A stretch of 64,000 nt of DNA, from contig JAFWAC010000012.1 of assembly GCA_017507805.1 (NCBI GenBank), positions 26,094-90,093 on the forward strand, written 5' to 3'. Source of the stretch: Clostridia bacterium (GTDB lineage Bacteria > Bacillota > Clostridia > Oscillospirales > Acutalibacteraceae). The position numbers and the translations under genes were made by a program. The notes under the pieces were generated by a model that saw nothing but the letters and a program-made list of their open reading frames with translations, was not told the DNA's origin and ran no database searches. The stretch's first letter is position 1. Every line of letters begins with the position of its first letter. Shown here piece by piece: positions 1 to 9,569 of the stretch.

Positions 1-793
1 GCACCTCTTTATCGGGCAGAATAACCGTTTGGGCTTCGCTTAGAGGTATCACCGCATAGCGAGGGCTTGCCGCCTGTAAAAACTCTGTGCCCGAAGCGGT
101 GCTGTCTCCACGGCAGGCAACCTTAAGTACATCGCAATTCAAATTACAGTCCAAATCAAGCAAAGCCTGTTCTGTCTTAATTCCGGCATCTCCCATGAAA
201 AGAAATTTTGTACCCTTACTATACGCTGTGATTATTACCGAACGGTCATCCTCGTATTTCATTTCGGGAAAATAAGCCAGAATTTTAATTTTGAAGGTAC
301 CAAGGCTGAAGCTTTGACCTGCATCAACTGTGAAAACACTTCCGCCTGCATTTCCCACCGTCTTTGCGGCAAGGTCTGCCGCCTCACACTCACCGTTCAA
401 TTGAGGCAAAACGAGTGTATCGACAGGGTAATATTCGATAAGCTTTTCAAGTCCGCCTATGTTCTCAGAATGAAGGTGGGATATAAAAAGCAGGTCTATT
501 CTTTCAATATCGCAAGCATCTAAGAGACTGCAAAGCGACTTGAAATCGTATTCCGAGCCGACATCTATAAGTGCAGTTTCACCGTTACTGTGAAGTATAC
601 TACACTCGCCGCGCGGAAGGCTGATAAAACGCACATAGCTTTGCTTTTCCTTTTCGCCGGGGTCTTTAACAAAGGTTTTTAGGCTTTCAAGCCCGTCTCC
701 GCTTAAGCTGTACAAAAGCACCGCAACCGAAACACAGGCATAGGAAAATACTGTTAGTATTATACCCTTTGACCGCTTGTTCTTATCCGCCAT
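1..793 (-). CDS. ComEC-like metallo-beta-lactamase-fold membrane protein (3' end missing)
   Basis: The reading frame starts at an ATG that overlaps the ftsK stop (TAATG) and runs off the window, giving about 264 residues. It opens with a short basic stretch and one membrane segment (about residues 10-28), then a domain like the C-terminal hydrolase part of ComEC (ISLPRGECSILHSNGETALIDVG). The metal-binding motif is degraded: the usual HxHxDH reads HLHSEN, and the later LKVxHHGS-type motif reads LKVACRGDST. Known: ComEC-type lactamase domains are linked to DNA uptake or other phosphodiester hydrolysis. Inferred: with these ligands altered it may be inactive. The ComEC channel domain is not seen. 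It is translationally coupled to ftsK. Confidence 0.75.
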   Translation of the reverse strand, partial: MADKNKRSKGIILTVFSYACVSVAVLLYSLSGDGLESLKTFVKDPGEKEKQSYVRFISLPRGECSILHSNGETALIDVGSEYDFKSLCSLLDACDIERIDLLFISHLHSENIGGLEKLIEYYPVDTLVLPQLNGECEAADLAAKTVGNAGGSVFTVDAGQSFSLGTFKIKILAYFPEMKYEDDRSVIITAYSKGTKFLFMGDAGIKTEQALLDLDCNLNCDVLKVACRGDSTASGTEFLQAASPRYAVIPLSEAQTVILPDKEV

Positions 794-3234
794 TACTCTT
801 CACCGGCAGCCTCTTTTTCCATTAACTGCTCTTTGGTTATGAGTACCTTTCTCGGTTTTGAGCCCTCATAGGGGCCAACAACTCCGCGTTGCTCCATTTC
901 ATCAACAATTCTTGCGGCTCTGGCATAACCCAATTTGAGCTTTCTCTGCAAAAGCGATGTGGAAGCCATTCCGTTTTCAACCACAACCTTTATTGCATCC
1001 TGAAGCATTGGGTCCTCATCGGGACCGTCCTCAGCAAGACCTGTTTTTTGCTTTTTCTCAACTGCCGCCTGACGCTCGATTTCAATCATAACATTATCGT
1101 CATAATCAGCAGTATGGTCGCCCTTGATAAAGTCAACCACAGCCTCAACCTCTTCATCACTTACAAAGCAGCCCTGAATTCGGTTAGGCTTTGTTGAGCC
1201 AACGGGACTGAACAGCATATCACCTCTGCCCAGAAGCTTTTCGGCTCCGGCAGAATCAAGAATTGTTCGGCTGTCAATCTGAGAGGATACAGCAAAGGCA
1301 ATTCTTGTGGGTATATTAGCCTTGATAACACCTGTCACAACATCTACAGACGGACGCTGTGTGGCAATCAACAAATGCATACCGGCGGCTCTCGCCTTGG
1401 CGGCAATACGGTTAATCGAGTCCTCAACCTCGTTGGGGGCTGTCATCATAAGGTCGGCAAGCTCGTCTATAATTATTACAATATGCGGCATTGGTTGAAC
1501 CTCGGGGTCGCCAAGGTTTTCAACAAATTTATTGTATTCCTCAAGCTTTCTCACACCGCGGTCAGCAAACATTTTATAGCGCTTTTCCATTTCGCTTACT
1601 GCCCAACCAAGCGCGCCCGAAGCCTTTCGCGGATCGGTTACAACCGGTACGAGCAAGTGAGGTATGCCGTTATAAATACCCAACTCAACTACCTTGGGGT
1701 CTATCATAAGGAGCTTAACCTCATCGGGTGTGGCTTTATAGAGAATACTCATAATAACAGTATTGATACATACCGATTTACCCGAGCCCGTGGCACCCGC
1801 AATAAGTCCGTGGGGCATTTTGGCAATATCGGTTACAACAGCATTTCCGCCTATATCCCTACCCAAAGCTACCGTAAGCTTACTCTTGGCAGATGTGAAT
1901 GCAGGAGACTCGAAAATACTCCGCACATCTACAACATCGCTCGATTTGTTCGGAACCTCAATGCCTACCGCCGCTTTATTGGGTATGGGTGCCTCGATAC
2001 GCACACCTGCCGTTGCAAGGTTGAGAGCTATATCGTCTGCAAGATTTGTAATTTTGCTTATCTTTACACCTGCACAGGGCTGAAGCTCATATCTTGTAAC
2101 TGTTGGGCCGCGGCTTATATTGACGATTCTGGTTTCCACACCAAAGCTGCGCAGAGTTTCAACCAGATGCTCTGCAGTGACCTCTGCACCGGCGATATTT
2201 GCACTGCTTTCTGTAGCAGAAGCCTTTAAAAGGCTTAAGGGCGGAAAAACATAACCGTTATCGGTTGAGGTGTCAAGATTATCCTTTTCCTCCAAATCAG
2301 AGGTGAATTTATCAGTTTCGGTCTTGAAATCGATTTTTTCCTCTGCCGCCTCTTTAACCGTTTCCTTTAATGCTTCATCAAGCTGCTCACGGTCATCAGC
2401 ACCGTCAGGCTGTTCTGCACCGGACTCGGGAGTATCTGCTGCCTGTGGCTTTTCATTTTCATCATAATATGTACTGACAACCTTGCGTTGCTTTTCGCTA
2501 AGGTCGGTTCTATCCTTTTTCCGCTTTTCGGGAATATCGTCAACCGGAATATCGACCTGGAAGCCCTTAATAACCTTTATTTTTGAGCCGCCGTCCTTTT
2601 CCTCGCGTTCCTCCCTTTCAAGTCTTGCCTGATAAGCATTTTCTGCCTGACGCGAAAGTGATTTTACAGGGGTTGAAATGGTTTTGAAAAGGGACAAAAG
2701 TGTTGTACCCGTAATTATCATAAGAAAAACAAAAATCAAAAGTATGATTGTTATTGCCGCGCCCGTTTTACCGAATGCAAGATACAACGGCTGTCCTATA
2801 AGCGCACCTATAAAGCCGCCGCTTTTCAGATCTGCGCCATTGTTGTACGCACGAACCAAATGCTTACCGAAGGTAAGTGCATTATCGTGCTTTGAAAATA
2901 TATCAATTGCCGCGCTCACAAACATTACAAGCAAGCTCGACTCTACAATTTTGGTTGTGATTGAGCCTGTGATTTTATCCATAGCAAATACCACTGCAAC
3001 AAAACCCAATAAAAACGGATAAAAATAGGCTGTTACACCGAAAATACCGAAAATAAAATCATGCAGCCATGCCCAGACATTTTGACCGGGAATAAACACA
3101 ACACAAAGGAAAAATATTGATACCGCAAACCACACAACAGACATCAACTGTCTTCTGCCTGCAGAATTATTAGCGGCTGTACCTTCGTTATGCTTTGTAG
3201 AACGGGAGCTGCTTCCTTTCTTTTTTGTTGCCAT
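793..3234 (-). CDS. ftsK: DNA translocase FtsK/SpoIIIE
   Basis: Septal DNA pump of 813 residues, moving chromosomal DNA during division and into the forespore. The N-terminus has about four membrane segments (residues 30-180), followed by a charged linker (about 190-330). The motor follows, with Walker A GATGSGKS (480-487), Walker B IVIIIDELADLM (about 585-596) and the ATQRPSVDVVTG signature. A winged-helix gamma domain ends the protein (about 745-805). The start has a GGAGAAAG ribosome binding site. It follows ribF with a few bases between and is coupled by TAATG to the metallo-beta-lactamase gene. All catalytic motifs are intact. FtsK and SpoIIIE cannot be told apart from sequence alone here. 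Confidence 0.97.
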   Translation of the reverse strand: MATKKKGSSSRSTKHNEGTAANNSAGRRQLMSVVWFAVSIFFLCVVFIPGQNVWAWLHDFIFGIFGVTAYFYPFLLGFVAVVFAMDKITGSITTKIVESSLLVMFVSAAIDIFSKHDNALTFGKHLVRAYNNGADLKSGGFIGALIGQPLYLAFGKTGAAITIILLIFVFLMIITGTTLLSLFKTISTPVKSLSRQAENAYQARLEREEREEKDGGSKIKVIKGFQVDIPVDDIPEKRKKDRTDLSEKQRKVVSTYYDENEKPQAADTPESGAEQPDGADDREQLDEALKETVKEAAEEKIDFKTETDKFTSDLEEKDNLDTSTDNGYVFPPLSLLKASATESSANIAGAEVTAEHLVETLRSFGVETRIVNISRGPTVTRYELQPCAGVKISKITNLADDIALNLATAGVRIEAPIPNKAAVGIEVPNKSSDVVDVRSIFESPAFTSAKSKLTVALGRDIGGNAVVTDIAKMPHGLIAGATGSGKSVCINTVIMSILYKATPDEVKLLMIDPKVVELGIYNGIPHLLVPVVTDPRKASGALGWAVSEMEKRYKMFADRGVRKLEEYNKFVENLGDPEVQPMPHIVIIIDELADLMMTAPNEVEDSINRIAAKARAAGMHLLIATQRPSVDVVTGVIKANIPTRIAFAVSSQIDSRTILDSAGAEKLLGRGDMLFSPVGSTKPNRIQGCFVSDEEVEAVVDFIKGDHTADYDDNVMIEIERQAAVEKKQKTGLAEDGPDEDPMLQDAIKVVVENGMASTSLLQRKLKLGYARAARIVDEMEQRGVVGPYEGSKPRKVLITKEQLMEKEAAGEE

Positions 3235-3239
3235 ATTTT

Positions 3240-4076
3240 TTACTTTCTCCTTAAATCTGCGGCAATTTGAGATTTAAGCTCCTCCAAACCGGAGAATTTC
3301 ATCTCACCGCGCAAAAATTTTTTTGGAATAATTCTTACGCTTTCCCCGTACAAATCACCGGAAAAGCCTTCGATATAAGTCTCGCTGATAACATAATCAG
3401 ACAAGAAGGTGGGACGGACACCTATATTGGTAATTCCTCTGTATTTTATTCCGTTAAACAAAACATCAGCTTCATATACACCGAATTTAAGCTTAACCAG
3501 CTCCACCGGATATTTTTGATTTATTGTGGGAAAACCGATTGTTCTGCCCCTTTGGTCGCCCTTAATTACCTCTGCTTCAAAGGAAAAGGACTCTGCCAAA
3601 AGTGAAGCGGCGACATCGACTTTTCCCTCCTCGATTAATGACCTTATATAGGTCGAAGAAACCACCTTGCCGTTATCGGTAACCGGCTCTTTGCAGGAAA
3701 ACTCTATGTTATGCAAGGCACAAAACTCCTTAACCGTATCCGCCGTACCTGTCCTGTTTTTACCGAAGCGGTAATTAAACCCACAGCTTATGAGAGATGG
3801 CTCATATTTCTCATAAAGCGATAAAAGAAATTCCTCTGCCGAAATATTCTTAACCCTTTCAAATTCCAATACAAGCGTTTCGTCAATACCGATTTTCCCA
3901 AGCACACGGCATTTATCCTCGCAGGTCATAATAAGCCGCGCTTCTGCCGGATTTTGAACCTTTGGAGGATATGAAAAGGTAACGGCTATTTTATTATATT
4001 CATCGGGCATATCAAGCACTGCAAGATGTCCCCTGTGGATACCGTCAAAGGTGCCGAGGGCTATCGCATTTTTCAC
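3240..4076 (-). CDS. ribF: Bifunctional riboflavin kinase / FAD synthetase RibF
   Basis: Makes FMN from riboflavin and then FAD. The FAD synthetase nucleotidyltransferase motif GTFDGIHRGH lies at residues 8-17 and the STYIRSLIEEG motif near 165. The riboflavin kinase domain follows with GDQRGRTIGFPTIN and the usual C-terminal beta-barrel. At 278 residues it is slightly shorter than the common 300-315, mostly through a short N-terminus. It sits between truB and ftsK, a frequent placement at the end of the nusA-infB operon in Firmicutes. No FMN riboswitch is visible, so it is probably transcribed with the operon. Confidence 0.96.
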   Translation of the reverse strand: MKNAIALGTFDGIHRGHLAVLDMPDEYNKIAVTFSYPPKVQNPAEARLIMTCEDKCRVLGKIGIDETLVLEFERVKNISAEEFLLSLYEKYEPSLISCGFNYRFGKNRTGTADTVKEFCALHNIEFSCKEPVTDNGKVVSSTYIRSLIEEGKVDVAASLLAESFSFEAEVIKGDQRGRTIGFPTINQKYPVELVKLKFGVYEADVLFNGIKYRGITNIGVRPTFLSDYVISETYIEGFSGDLYGESVRIIPKKFLRGEMKFSGLEELKSQIAADLRRK

Positions 4077-4088
4077 CGTTTTCCTCCT

Positions 4089-4976
4089 TTAAGGATTATC
4101 AATAATACACTTTATTCCAATTTGCTCCCTCTCGGTGTCGGCAAAGCCAATTCCGAGAAGCTTATCACAATATTTAACTCTATAAAGCCGCCCCGGCACT
4201 GTATCGGTCAAACGCAGTCTCTCAAAGCTTAGCTGACCGCCGTTACAAAATCTCACCGCCTGCTTTTCGGTGACACAAAGCTCGGGTAAATGCGCTACAG
4301 CAAGCTCCTCATTAAGTAAAAAGCTCTCGGCATTGTCACTTGAAAGTCTTTCAAGCTCTACACATTGCGAAATATCAAAGCCTGAAGCATAGGTGCGGCG
4401 CAGTTCCGTAAGAGTAGCGCCACAGCCGAGCTGTTCCCCGATATCCCTTGCAAGAGAACGGATATATGTTCCCTTTGAGACATGTGTGTCAACAACAAAT
4501 TCATTTTCACCGTCAAGCCCCTGCAAAAGCTTCAGCTCAAATACGGTTATCTCTCTGAAAGGAATATCCGCGGTTTTACCCTCTCGCGCCAGCTTATAAA
4601 GGCGGACACCGTCCTTTTTAATTGCGCTGTACATTGGTGGGCGCTGATGTATAACCCCTGTAAATTCTGTTAAAACCTCTTTAAGTCCGGCTTCACTCAC
4701 ATTTACAGGCTTTGCTTCAAGCACCTCACCCGTAATATCATCTGTATCGGTTGTGATGCCTAATTTGATTTTAGCCCTGTAACGCTTATCTGCATCAAGC
4801 ATAAGGCTTGAAAGTGCGGTTGCTCTGCCAAGTAAAATCGGCAAAACACCGGTTGCCATGGGGTCAAGCGTGCCGGTATGTCCTACCCTTTTTTCACAAG
4901 CCGCCCTTTTTACGGCAGAAACGGCGGAAAAAGAGGTAATACCCTTGGGCTTGTCTATTAAAAGCAGCCCCTTCAT
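4089..4976 (-). CDS. truB: tRNA pseudouridine(55) synthase TruB
   Basis: Converts U55 of the tRNA T-loop to pseudouridine. The start at MKGLLLIDKPKG was chosen because an AGAAAGGAA ribosome binding site lies about ten bases upstream and the family begins with this motif; a longer in-frame reading would overlap nrnA. The result is 295 residues, normal for the family. The catalytic motif GHTGTLDPMATG has its aspartate at residue 38. A small PUA-like tail follows. It lies between nrnA and ribF, all on one strand with short gaps. Confidence 0.96.
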   Translation of the reverse strand: MKGLLLIDKPKGITSFSAVSAVKRAACEKRVGHTGTLDPMATGVLPILLGRATALSSLMLDADKRYRAKIKLGITTDTDDITGEVLEAKPVNVSEAGLKEVLTEFTGVIHQRPPMYSAIKKDGVRLYKLAREGKTADIPFREITVFELKLLQGLDGENEFVVDTHVSKGTYIRSLARDIGEQLGCGATLTELRRTYASGFDISQCVELERLSSDNAESFLLNEELAVAHLPELCVTEKQAVRFCNGGQLSFERLRLTDTVPGRLYRVKYCDKLLGIGFADTEREQIGIKCIIDNP

Positions 4977-5010
4977 AGCTGTCACCGTTCCTTTCTGTGC
5001 AGGTCTGCCT

Positions 5011-5994
5011 TTAAAGTGCCTGCTCCAAAGCAAGCTTTACGGCAGACAAAACCTTTTGCTTAACATCGTCAAGCGTGCCTGTAACGGTTGCACCTGCGGC
5101 GCCCTTATGACCGCCGCCGCCCAATGCTTTACAGATTTCACTTGCATCCAAAGGCGGATATGTCCTCAGTGAGACCTTAAATTCCTCATCACCGATTTGC
5201 TTTACGGTGATACCTGCCTTAACGCCCTCTACACTGCGGGAAATGACCGCAATACCCTCAAGCTCGGTACCGCTGCAGCCTGTAGCCGTCTGCATTTCGG
5301 CAGTGACAGGAAGCAGAATACAGCTATCGTCAAAATGAAATTCCGCCGCCGCCAAAACAGCCTGTTCAAGCTCCAAAAGCTTTTTAGACTTGGTGTCAAA
5401 CATCAAACGGTTAATTTCAGAGGCATTTATATTAAATTCATGCAGCGCCGCTGCAATAAGATGTGTTTTTGCTGTAACATTAGAATATTTAAAGCTTCCT
5501 GTGTCGGTTGCAATGCCTGTATATATCGCCTTGGCAGTAATATCGTTTATATTAACCTTCATTTCCACTATAAGCTCATAAATGCTTTCAGCCGTAGCCG
5601 CAGCATCGTCATCAAGATACAAATTTTTAGCATATTTTGTATTTGAAACATGGTGGTCAATACAAAGGTCTACCGTTCCCGCAAACTCCTCCTGCAAGGA
5701 GCCCAAAAGCCGTTCATCTGCAACATCTACCGCTATTATAGTAGCATTTTCGCGGAGAACATGATCGGTTTTGCGGGCAAAATAATCATATTTCTGCGGT
5801 ATAACATCGGGGCAAACCACGCAAGCGGCTTTACCGATTTCATTAAGCGCATAGTAAAGCGCATAGGCAGAGCCCAAGGTATCACCGTCAGGCGAAGCAT
5901 GGGTAAGAATTATATAATTATCGTTTTTCTTTAAAAACTTAGCAGTTTGCCTTAAATTCAGAAGGTTACAAGCAACCGTTTCCTTATTTCTCAT
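5011..5994 (-). CDS. nrnA: DHH/DHHA1 phosphoesterase NrnA (nanoRNase / pAp phosphatase)
   Basis: A 327-residue DHH-family protein that in Bacillus degrades very short RNAs and dephosphorylates 3'-phosphoadenosine 5'-phosphate. Visible motifs: THASPDGDTLGS near the N-terminus, DVAD, the DHH motif (CIDHHVSN), GTATDTGSFKYSN, and the DHHA1 substrate motif GGGGHKGAAG near the C-terminus. The ATG overlaps the last codons of rbfA by 11 bases, and an AGAGGAAAA ribosome binding site lies inside rbfA. The rbfA-nrnA-truB order is standard in Firmicutes. Confidence 0.93.
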   Translation of the reverse strand: MRNKETVACNLLNLRQTAKFLKKNDNYIILTHASPDGDTLGSAYALYYALNEIGKAACVVCPDVIPQKYDYFARKTDHVLRENATIIAVDVADERLLGSLQEEFAGTVDLCIDHHVSNTKYAKNLYLDDDAAATAESIYELIVEMKVNINDITAKAIYTGIATDTGSFKYSNVTAKTHLIAAALHEFNINASEINRLMFDTKSKKLLELEQAVLAAAEFHFDDSCILLPVTAEMQTATGCSGTELEGIAVISRSVEGVKAGITVKQIGDEEFKVSLRTYPPLDASEICKALGGGGHKGAAGATVTGTLDDVKQKVLSAVKLALEQAL

Positions 5995-6343
5995 TTTCGT
6001 TTTCCTCTTTGAACGAATCTATTATCTTAGAAATGTTTGCACTTTGTTCAATAGAATCGTCAGCAACAAAGCGAAGCTCCGGCACCTTTCTTAGCTTCAG
6101 TCGCGCACCCAATTCGCGGCGCAAAAAGCCTGCCGCACCCTTAAGGGCTTTAACCGAGGCAACGGTTGCCTCGAAGCCCTCAATAGCGCTGACATATACC
6201 GTGGCGTAGGAAAGGTCTCCCGACACATCCACCTTAACAATGCTTAACAGCTTACTTATTCTGGGGTCCTTAATTTCGCGCAGCAATTCGGAAAGTGTGA
6301 TTTTTATATCCGAAGTGATACGACCCAGCTTATATCCTGCCAT
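5984..6343 (-). CDS. rbfA: 30S ribosome-binding factor RbfA
   Basis: Assembly factor of 119 residues that binds the 30S subunit late in maturation, near the 5' end helix of 16S rRNA. The family pattern is clear: GRITSDIKITLSELLREIKDP at the N-terminus, then a KH-like fold with VSGDLSYATVYVSA and LGARLKLRKVPELRFVADDSIEQS. The start overlaps the infB stop as TAATG, so translation is coupled. Length and domain are normal. Confidence 0.96.
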   Translation of the reverse strand: MAGYKLGRITSDIKITLSELLREIKDPRISKLLSIVKVDVSGDLSYATVYVSAIEGFEATVASVKALKGAAGFLRRELGARLKLRKVPELRFVADDSIEQSANISKIIDSFKEENENEK

Positions 6344-8904
6344 TAGTCTCTATACTCCTCCATAACAAAGGCTTCAAAGATGTCGCCCTCCTTAATATCG
6401 GCAAACTTTTCAAGACTTATACCGCACTCATAGCCTTGGGCAACCTCCTTAACATCGTCCTTAAAGCGGCGCAAGGAGTCAATCTTATCCTCGCATACAA
6501 CAATTCCGTCACGAACAACACGAATCTGGCAAGCGCGTGTCACCTTACCGTTTGTTACATAGCCGCCGGCAACGGTACCGACATTTGAAATCTTGTAAAC
6601 GGTACGAACCTCAACTGTTCCCAACTGATTTTCACGGAATTTAGGTGCAAGCATACCCTTCATAGCAGCCTGTATTTCCTCGATACAGTCATAAATTACG
6701 CGGTACATACGCATATCAACGCCGTCTCTTTCGGCTGCTGCCTTAGCAACGGCATCGGGACGGACATTAAAGCCGACTATAATAGCGCCTGAGGTCTGTG
6801 CGAGCATTACATCCGACTCATTCACAGCGCCCACACCGCCGTGAATAACATTAACGCGAACCTCATCATTTGAAAGCTTAACAAGGTTTTCGCGAACAGC
6901 CTCAACACTGCCTTGAACATCTGCCTTAACGATTATGTTAAGCTCTTTAAGCTCACCATCGCTTAAGCTTTCAAACAGGTTATCAAGCGTAACCTTTTGT
7001 TTAGCATTAAAGAGTTCTTCCTTTGCCTTCTGCTTTCTCTGTTCAACAAGCTGACGGGCAAGTCTCTCATCCGAAACGGCATCAAAAACATCGCCTGCGT
7101 TAGGTGTTTCGGCAAGACCTGTAATCTCAACAGGAACCGATGGACCTGCAGTTTCAACCTCCATACCGTGTTCGTTTGTCATAACACGAACGCGGCCAAC
7201 CGAGGTGCCTGCAACTATAATATCACCCGAATTAAGGGTGCCGTTCTGAACAAGCAGTGAAGCCACAGGGCCTCTGCCCTTATCAAGGCGAGCCTCGATA
7301 ACAATACCCTTTGCACGGCGGTCGGGGTTAGCCTTGAGCTCCATCATTTCGGCAACAAGGAGGATATTTTCAAGAAGCTTGTCAATACCCATGTGTGTTT
7401 TAGCCGAAACGGGAACACAGATAACATCGCCGCCCCACTCCTCTGGTACAAGCTCATGCTCGGTGAGCTGTTGCATAATGCGGTCGGGATTTGCCTCGGG
7501 CTTATCCATTTTATTTATCGCAACTATAACCTGAACCTGTGCCGCCTTCGCATGGCTTATAGCCTCGATTGTCTGCGGCATTATACCGTCATCCGCGGCA
7601 ACAACAAGCACCGCAATATCGGTAGCCATTGCGCCTCTCTGACGCATGGAGGTAAATGCGGCGTGACCGGGGGTATCAAGGAAGGTTATGTCGCTTCCGT
7701 TGCAATTAACGCGATATGCACCTATGTGCTGTGTAATTCCGCCTGCCTCGGTGTCGGTAACCGCGGTGTTACGGATAGCATCCAAAAGGGAGGTTTTACC
7801 ATGGTCAACATGTCCCATTACAACCACAACGGGGCTTCTGGGCTTGAGGTTTTCTGCATTATCCTCTGTGTCGTCCATAATGCGCTCCTCAATGGTGACA
7901 ACAACTGCTCTCTCGATTTTTGCACCCATTTCGGTTACAACTATCTCGGCAGTATCGTAATCGATAACCTGATTCACATTAGCCATCATACCAAGCTTTA
8001 AGAGCACCTTGATAACCTCAGCCGCAGTCTTTTTCATAGCAGCCGCCAATTCACCTACGGTTATTTCGTCACCGACAGTTACGGTGATTGGGGTTTTCTT
8101 TATGCGCTCAAGCTGCATGCGGCGCATTTTATCCGCCTCGGTCTCGCGCTTTGCGCCCTGCGGACGGCGGTAATCCTGAGATTTTTGCTTGATTTTCTGC
8201 TTTCGGGAATAGCTGTCCTTCATAGTGTTAGCAGGAGCAATCGTCTCATACTTTTCGTTATATTTATCAATATTAACATTTGATGTTCTCGTATCAACAT
8301 GGCGGATTTGAGCAGGGCCTCTGTTGGGAGCCTCACCCGGCTTTTTGTCCTTTTTCTGTGAAACAAAGGGCTTGGGGTCTGAAGTCTTAGGCTCCTTTTT
8401 GGGCTCCTCCTTCTTAGCCTTCGGTTTTTCCTCCGCCTTTACCTCGGGCTTCTTTTCCTCTGTCTTTTGTGCAGGCTTAGCTTCCTTTTTATCGGCAGGC
8501 TTCTCCTCCGCTTTTGCTTTAGGTTTTTCTGCCTTTTTCTTAGGCTCAGCCTTGGTCTCAGCTTTAGCCGGCTTTTCGGGCTTGGCTTCTCCGTTTTGAG
8601 CAGCGGCCGCCGCCTTTAACTGTTCAAGTATTGCCATTTGCTCGGCAAGCTTTTTGTTCTTTTCCGCTTCCCTTGCCTGCTTTGCTTTTTCGCGCTCCTC
8701 TGCACCTGCAGAAAAGTATTCATCAAGGCTTTTAACCTTGTTTGCGTTGATAAGATAGGCGAAAACCAGACCTATTTCATCCTCATTAAGTGTTGCACCG
8801 GATTTTTTCTCAACACCGATAGCAGCAGTTACCGCTGTGATTAAATCCTTTGATTTCATATTTAAATCCTTGGCAAGGTCACTTATCTTGTATTTATTTG
8901 TCAT
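6343..8904 (-). CDS. infB: Translation initiation factor IF-2
   Basis: GTPase that brings initiator fMet-tRNA to the ribosome. The ATG of [15 protein letters not shown] was chosen because GGAGGAATCGCTAATG places a perfect ribosome binding site just before it; the five codons upstream in frame are that site itself. The 853-residue protein has an N-terminal IF2N segment, a long Ala/Lys/Glu/Pro-rich low-complexity linker (about residues 75-200), a second IF2N segment (about 275-325), the G domain with GHVDHGKT (about 364-371), DTPGH and NKMD, then the C-terminal domains. Complete and typical. Confidence 0.97.
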   Translation of the reverse strand: MTNKYKISDLAKDLNMKSKDLITAVTAAIGVEKKSGATLNEDEIGLVFAYLINANKVKSLDEYFSAGAEEREKAKQAREAEKNKKLAEQMAILEQLKAAAAAQNGEAKPEKPAKAETKAEPKKKAEKPKAKAEEKPADKKEAKPAQKTEEKKPEVKAEEKPKAKKEEPKKEPKTSDPKPFVSQKKDKKPGEAPNRGPAQIRHVDTRTSNVNIDKYNEKYETIAPANTMKDSYSRKQKIKQKSQDYRRPQGAKRETEADKMRRMQLERIKKTPITVTVGDEITVGELAAAMKKTAAEVIKVLLKLGMMANVNQVIDYDTAEIVVTEMGAKIERAVVVTIEERIMDDTEDNAENLKPRSPVVVVMGHVDHGKTSLLDAIRNTAVTDTEAGGITQHIGAYRVNCNGSDITFLDTPGHAAFTSMRQRGAMATDIAVLVVAADDGIMPQTIEAISHAKAAQVQVIVAINKMDKPEANPDRIMQQLTEHELVPEEWGGDVICVPVSAKTHMGIDKLLENILLVAEMMELKANPDRRAKGIVIEARLDKGRGPVASLLVQNGTLNSGDIIVAGTSVGRVRVMTNEHGMEVETAGPSVPVEITGLAETPNAGDVFDAVSDERLARQLVEQRKQKAKEELFNAKQKVTLDNLFESLSDGELKELNIIVKADVQGSVEAVRENLVKLSNDEVRVNVIHGGVGAVNESDVMLAQTSGAIIVGFNVRPDAVAKAAAERDGVDMRMYRVIYDCIEEIQAAMKGMLAPKFRENQLGTVEVRTVYKISNVGTVAGGYVTNGKVTRACQIRVVRDGIVVCEDKIDSLRRFKDDVKEVAQGYECGISLEKFADIKEGDIFEAFVMEEYRD

Positions 8905-8972
8905 TAGCGATTCCTCCATAGAAAGTACCGAAATAAGCCGATTTGAGGCTGATTCGGATTATTCTTATCACT

Positions 8973-9281
8973 CTAAAAATATGCCTTACGGCAGGCATCG
9001 GCAAATCCGCTGTCATTAACAGAAACAATTCCGCATTTGCGTCCGACTGCTTTTGACAGGGCTTCTATATCTGTGTCCTTAAGCACAATATAGGGCACAG
9101 TCCTTTGGGTGGCAAAAAACTCTATTTCCTTTTTGCTTTTTTCGGAAATATCACAGGCGGTAAGCACCAGACCGGATTTTCCTTTTTTTATTGCCGTAAC
9201 GGTTGTATCAAAGCCGTAGCTTAGCTTACCCGCCTTTGCGGCAAAACCCAACAAAGTAAGTATTTTATCATTCAATACCAT
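8973..9281 (-). CDS. L7Ae/YlxQ-like ribosomal or RNA-binding protein
   Basis: A 102-residue protein of the L7Ae/L30e/YlxQ group, RNA-binding proteins that recognise kink-turns. The start MVLNDKILTLLGFAAKAGKL overlaps the end of rnpM by 14 bases and has an ACGGAG site in rnpM; this is the usual overlap in nusA operons. Family features are the AAKAGKLSYG opening and the central GLVLTACDISEKSKKEIE segment. The precise role in bacteria is not well defined; position between rnpM and infB supports a ribosome- or RNA-linked function. Confidence 0.9.
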   Translation of the reverse strand: MVLNDKILTLLGFAAKAGKLSYGFDTTVTAIKKGKSGLVLTACDISEKSKKEIEFFATQRTVPYIVLKDTDIEALSKAVGRKCGIVSVNDSGFADACRKAYF

Positions 9282-9537
9282 CAAGCTCCGTTTCAAGCTG
9301 AGCATAAATATCCTCTGAAACCTTTGTCTCGAAAGCACGGGAAAGCGCATTTGATTTCCGTGCCTTTTCAATGCAGGTCTTATCCTTACAGATATATGCG
9401 CCTCTGCCGTTAAGCTTGCCTGTGAAATCAAGGGCTATTGCGCCATCTGTCTGCTTGACAACACGCACAAGCTCTCTCTTTGGCTTCATTTCACGACAGC
9501 CGGTACACATACGCATAGGTATTTTTTTTACTCCCAT
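9268..9537 (-). CDS. rnpM: YlxR/RnpM family RNA-binding protein (DUF448)
   Basis: An 89-residue protein of the YlxR family; the Bacillus member has been described as a modulator of RNase P. The family signature is complete: MRMCTGCREMKPKRELVRVVK, then LNGRGAYICKDKTCIEKARK. The four cysteines visible (C-x2-C and two later) are usual for the family. It lies directly downstream of nusA with a 32-base gap and overlaps the L7Ae-like gene. The gene name rests on family membership only. Confidence 0.93.
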   Translation of the reverse strand: MGVKKIPMRMCTGCREMKPKRELVRVVKQTDGAIALDFTGKLNGRGAYICKDKTCIEKARKSNALSRAFETKVSEDIYAQLETELDGIE

Positions 9538-9569
9538 TGCACAAGCTCCTTTCTGAACAACGCCTACCG

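Noticed and set aside
1375-2229. 284-residue plus-strand frame opposite ftsK
   Set aside because: Antisense shadow of the ftsK motor region, without recognisable motifs.
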